From an uncultured Paracoccaceae bacterium (GTDB taxonomy: Bacteria; Pseudomonadota; Alphaproteobacteria; Rhodobacterales; Rhodobacteraceae), in NCBI GenBank assembly GCA_938049225.1, contig CALICM010000004.1, forward strand, positions 1 through 64,000: DNA of 64,000 nucleotides, read 5' to 3'. Numbering within the stretch: position 1 is the stretch's first letter; every line of letters starts with the position of its first letter. Positions 60,031 through 64,000 of this stretch are shown piece by piece. A model generated the notes under the pieces. That model saw only the letters and a list, made by a program, of their open reading frames with translations. It did no database searches and was not told the DNA's origin. The translations under genes were made by a program, and so were the position numbers.

Positions 60031-61142
60031 CCCTTGCTCCGCCCCCCATCGCCATGCTGGCGGAACTGACACACCGTTGCCCTCTGGCCTGCCCATATTG
60101 CTCCAACCCGGTGAAACTTGCACGTCAAGATACTGAATTAAATAAGGAAACATGGATTTCCGCGTTTCAGCAAGCGGCGGCGCTTGGTGTGTTGCAACTG
60201 CACCTCTCCGGCGGCGAACCGGCCTCCCGCCGGGACCTGACAGAGCTGGTCACCGCCGCCCGCGCGGCCGGGCTTTACACCAACCTCATCACCTCCGGCA
60301 TCGGCCTCAGCGAACGGCGGCTGGCCGATTTGAATCAGGCCGGCCTCGACCACATCCAGCTCTCGCTCCAGGGCACCGATGCCGCCATGGCGGACGAGAT
60401 CGGCGGCTATCGCGGCGGCTTCGAGCGCAAGATGCAGGTCGCCGCGTGGATCGCCGACATCGGTTTTCCCCTGACCCTGAACACCGTGTTGCACCGCCGG
60501 AACCTACACCAACTCCCCCGCGCGATCGAGATCGCCCAGGAGATGAGCGCCCGGCGGATCGAGGTGGCGACGGTGCAGTTCCACGGCTGGGCGCTTCGGA
60601 ACCGCGACGCCCTGATGCCGACCCGCGAGCAAGCGGCGGAGACCACCCGCGTCGTGACCGAAGCCCGGGCCCGCCTGCGCGGGAAACTGGTCATCGACTA
60701 CGTGCCTGCCGACTACCACGAGGAGTTCCCCAAACGCTGCATGGGCGGCTGGGGCACAACCGGGCTGAACATCGCCCCGGATGGGCAGGTGCTGCCCTGC
60801 CACGCGGCCCAGACGATCCCACATCTGACCTTCGACCGGATCCAGGACAAACCGCTGGCCGAGATCTGGCACCGCAGCGACGCCTTCAATGCGTACCGTG
60901 GCACCGACTGGATGGCCGAGCCCTGCAAAAGCTGCGACCGGAAGACGGTCGACTTCGGCGGCTGCCGGTGCCAGGCTCTCGCCCTCACCGGCGATGCCTC
61001 CGCCACCGACCCGGCGTGCAGCAAATCACCCCACCACGCCTCGATGCAGGCGCAGGCCGCTGACCATGCGGCGCAAGTGAACGCCGCGCTGACGTATCGG
61101 ATCGCCCCCGGCAAACCGGTCCCCGCCCAAGGGAAACGTTGA
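60027..61142 (+). CDS. pqqE: PqqE, radical SAM enzyme of PQQ biosynthesis
   Basis: A 371-residue radical SAM protein. The cluster motif is CPLACPYCSNP (CxxxCxxC) near residues 14-22. LHLSGGEPASRRDL carries the SAM-binding GGE. The C-terminal SPASM domain supplies more Cys: KRCMGGWG, VLPCHAAQ and EPCKSCDRKTVDFGGCRCQA. It links Glu and Tyr of PqqA. It is the last pqq gene. No pqqF protease is visible in the window. Confidence 0.96.
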   Translation: MTLAPPPIAMLAELTHRCPLACPYCSNPVKLARQDTELNKETWISAFQQAAALGVLQLHLSGGEPASRRDLTELVTAARAAGLYTNLITSGIGLSERRLADLNQAGLDHIQLSLQGTDAAMADEIGGYRGGFERKMQVAAWIADIGFPLTLNTVLHRRNLHQLPRAIEIAQEMSARRIEVATVQFHGWALRNRDALMPTREQAAETTRVVTEARARLRGKLVIDYVPADYHEEFPKRCMGGWGTTGLNIAPDGQVLPCHAAQTIPHLTFDRIQDKPLAEIWHRSDAFNAYRGTDWMAEPCKSCDRKTVDFGGCRCQALALTGDASATDPACSKSPHHASMQAQAADHAAQVNAALTYRIAPGKPVPAQGKR

Positions 61143-61540
61143 CAGCTGTCAACATCCTCACGCCGCCGCCTTCGCATGGCGGTTCAGGCAGGCCATCACC
61201 ATCGGCCCCGGGGGGGAACGCCCTTGCCCCCGCCTTCGCCGTCAAGGCCCGCAGATGCCCCAAAAGGCCGCCCGAGCGCTGCACAGGTCGCGGAAAGCCG
61301 TAGCAAACGTCGGTTATCACAAACCACTACATCGCTGGCGTAGGATTCCACCCTCTCCCGCAAGCGACCCATGATCGGCAGCGCGTCAGGGTTAAAGCGT
61401 TTGCGTTTGATCTGATGCGTTTTGCAACGCGAACGTAAAAAGCTGTTGTGGCGTTCGGTCCTATCGCTTGTGTTGGCGTCACAAATCTGCATTCCAGATT
61501 TTCAGTCCGACGGGGCAGAGGGCCCGACGGTAGAACGGAT
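61143..61540. other. Intergenic region after pqqE
   Basis: About 400 bases. A minus-strand frame at 61196-61492 contains RHNSFLRSRCKTHQIKRKRF, which is basic and might be a transposase relic, but it has no start signal or recognised family. No hairpin with U-run or RNA gene was seen. Confidence 0.35.
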
Positions 61541-62167
61541 CTATCCGTCCTCGCGCACCACAGCCTGCAGCATCTGCGCGATGCCGAACAGACGACGTTC
61601 AAGAAGCACCGGGGTTTCGCACAGGTAGGTGATCGACCGCTGGCGGTCGGAGTAGATGACCTGATCCCAGTCCAGTTGCTCTTCCAGCACATCGACCTTG
61701 TCGAAATCCGGGCTGTCGGCGGCCATCAGGCGGTCCATCTCGGCCCGGGTTGCGTCGATCTTTTCGGCCAGGGCGATCTGGCCCAGCGAAAACTCTCCGA
61801 TGCCGCGGATGATCCGCGCGCGGCGGGTGGAGAGCCGGTCGAACACGGTCGTGAACACCTGACCCAGATGCGCCGGGTTGCCCGCGTGGGCCGCCGCGAA
61901 GGCCTCCACCTGCGGTGTGGCGTCCTCCAGTGCAACGCGGCGCAGTGCCAGAGTTTCGCCCAGATCGCGGATGTCGCGCTGGAGCGCGTCGTCAAGCTCC
62001 GCCTCCGCCTCCGCCTCGATGGGGTAGGGCCACATCAGACCGGGCGACAGTTGCTCGACCTTGCGCTGGACGCAGGGCCATGTGGGGTCCGAGAAATCGG
62101 CGGACGTGGCGGGCCCGGCCACGGCAAGACCGATCAGAGCAACGGCAATCGAGTTGGCACGCATCAT
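61541..62167 (-). CDS. Exported protein of unknown function in the C1 block
   Basis: A 208-residue protein. The signal peptide MRANSIAVALIGLAVAGPATSA is clear. The mature part is helical and acidic: DPTWPCVQRKVEQLSPGLMWP, ALQRDIRDLGETLALRRVAL and LAEKIDATRAEMDRL. Two Cys residues are far apart (WPC near the start and TYLCET near the end). No domain was recognised. Its place between pqqE and the formaldehyde dehydrogenase suggests a periplasmic role with a PQQ-dependent alcohol dehydrogenase, but that enzyme is not in the window. The start follows AAAGGGG. Confidence 0.75.
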   Translation of the reverse strand: MMRANSIAVALIGLAVAGPATSADFSDPTWPCVQRKVEQLSPGLMWPYPIEAEAEAELDDALQRDIRDLGETLALRRVALEDATPQVEAFAAAHAGNPAHLGQVFTTVFDRLSTRRARIIRGIGEFSLGQIALAEKIDATRAEMDRLMAADSPDFDKVDVLEEQLDWDQVIYSDRQRSITYLCETPVLLERRLFGIAQMLQAVVREDG

Positions 62168-62336
62168 CGAACCCCTTTGGTAAATCAGCCTAGACCTTGT
62201 GTCCGGCGACTGTCCACGCCCAAGGCCACCGCCCCAATACAAACTATGGTCTTAATTCTCGAACCCGGCTGCAGGGGTCATACTCACAGATAAAAGCGGC
62301 CCGGACAACGCGGCCGGATGTGGGGAGGGAAAGACC

Positions 62337-63449
<1,113 letters not shown>

Positions 63450-63456
63450 GCAGGGG

Positions 63457-64000
63457 ATGGAACTGGTTTTCGAAAATCGGAGCTTCGGCGGCACGCAGGC
63501 GATCTATCGCCACGCCTCGGCGGTGTGCAATTGCGACATGACCTTCGCGGCGTTTCTGCCACCGCAGGCCCGGCACCGGCCGGTTCCCGCGCTTTGGTAT
63601 CTTTCCGGCCTCACCTGCACCCACGAAAACGCCATGACCAAGGGCGGGTTTCAGGAACATGCGGCCCAGGCCGGGCTGGCGGTGATCTTCCCCGACACCT
63701 CCCCGAGAGGGGACGCGGTCAGCGACGACGATGCCTATGACCTGGGGCAGGGGGCCGGGTTCTATCTGAACGCCACCCGCGACCCGTGGAGGCCGCACTA
63801 CCAGATGTACGACTACATCACCACCGAACTGCGTAAGCTGGTGTCCGAAACGCTGCCCGTCTGCAGCCGCCACGGGATCACCGGGCACTCGATGGGCGGC
63901 CATGGCGCGCTGACTATCGCGATGCGCAACTCGCACCTCTACGAGTCGCTTTCGGCCTTTGCGCCGATTGCCAACCCGACCCGGTCCGACTGGGGCCGCA
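63457..64000 (+). CDS. fghA: S-formylglutathione hydrolase, 5' part (runs off the window)
   Basis: The first 181 codons of an esterase-D-type hydrolase. Visible are SFGGTQAIYRHAS, PALWYLSGLTCTHENAMTKGGFQ, VIFPDTSPRGDAVSDD, GAGFYLNATRDPW and the nucleophile elbow GHSMGGHGALTIAMRN. It releases formate and glutathione from S-formylglutathione. GGGG lies just before the ATG, 7 bases after the dehydrogenase stop, so both are cotranscribed. The C-terminal third, with Asp and His of the triad, lies beyond the window. Confidence 0.94.
   Translation, partial: MELVFENRSFGGTQAIYRHASAVCNCDMTFAAFLPPQARHRPVPALWYLSGLTCTHENAMTKGGFQEHAAQAGLAVIFPDTSPRGDAVSDDDAYDLGQGAGFYLNATRDPWRPHYQMYDYITTELRKLVSETLPVCSRHGITGHSMGGHGALTIAMRNSHLYESLSAFAPIANPTRSDWGR

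Noticed and set aside
61196-61492. Basic minus-strand frame that might be a transposase relic
   Set aside because: No recognised family, no ends and no start signal.

Overview
The window looks like chromosomal DNA of a GC-rich alphaproteobacterium of the Rhodobacterales (Roseobacter-group type). This rests on recognised gene sets and neighbourhoods: secA with an adjacent alanine/proline-rich protein, argJ-mutT, comF-grxC-nitrilase-marR, ubiG next to proline iminopeptidase, a TRAP transporter operon, flhA-fliR-flhB, and a PQQ/glutathione formaldehyde-oxidation cluster. No taxonomic marker such as rRNA is present, so the assignment is an inference.

Bases 1-18650 are an accessory catabolic region. 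It opens with a parDE toxin-antitoxin pair, an HD-domain protein, a DUF6616-like protein and malonyl-CoA decarboxylase. A tightly packed minus-strand operon (ridA, C-C hydrolase, hydratase, acetaldehyde dehydrogenase, aldolase, 3-hydroxyanthranilate dioxygenase, aminocarboxymuconate-semialdehyde decarboxylase, aldehyde dehydrogenase) can take 3-hydroxyanthranilate to pyruvate and acetyl-CoA. Next come a MarR regulator and a second minus-strand operon: a NicX-like ring dioxygenase carrying a frameshift, an alpha/beta hydrolase, an acyl-CoA-dehydrogenase-fold protein lacking the usual catalytic Glu, and a CoA ligase. A flavin reductase is divergent from it. A repeated AT-rich site (consensus about TTATATTTCATATAA) precedes five transcription units here and probably defines one regulon. 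The region ends with a damaged IS3-family (IS407-like) element.

At 18758-19090 lies a tRNA-Leu(UAA) gene split by a group I intron of the type known from cyanobacteria and plastids. A 5' tRNA-Leu-like fragment lies upstream of it.

Bases 19385-40000 are mostly housekeeping: cinA-like, sfsA, map, radC, a large unknown protein, secA, parvulin isomerase, argJ, mutT, hemH, a methyltransferase, comF, grxC, a nitrilase, marR, three small lipoprotein-like genes, ubiG and proline iminopeptidase.

Bases 40084-47946 hold a GntR-controlled TRAP uptake locus with a dehydrogenase, an HpcH/HpaI aldolase and, unusually, a membrane fatty acid desaturase. A short-chain dehydrogenase follows. Bases 48044-53169 are flagellar export genes (a transglycosylase, flhA, fliR, flhB and a FliJ-like protein).

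Bases 53379-55124 are a scar zone: a toxin gene with two frameshifts beside an intact antitoxin, an IS5-type remnant, and the C-terminal half of an ABC permease fused to it. From 55247 to the end is a C1/alcohol oxidation block: a small secreted protein, a histidine kinase and response regulator, pqqABCDE, a secreted unknown protein, glutathione-dependent formaldehyde dehydrogenase and the start of S-formylglutathione hydrolase.
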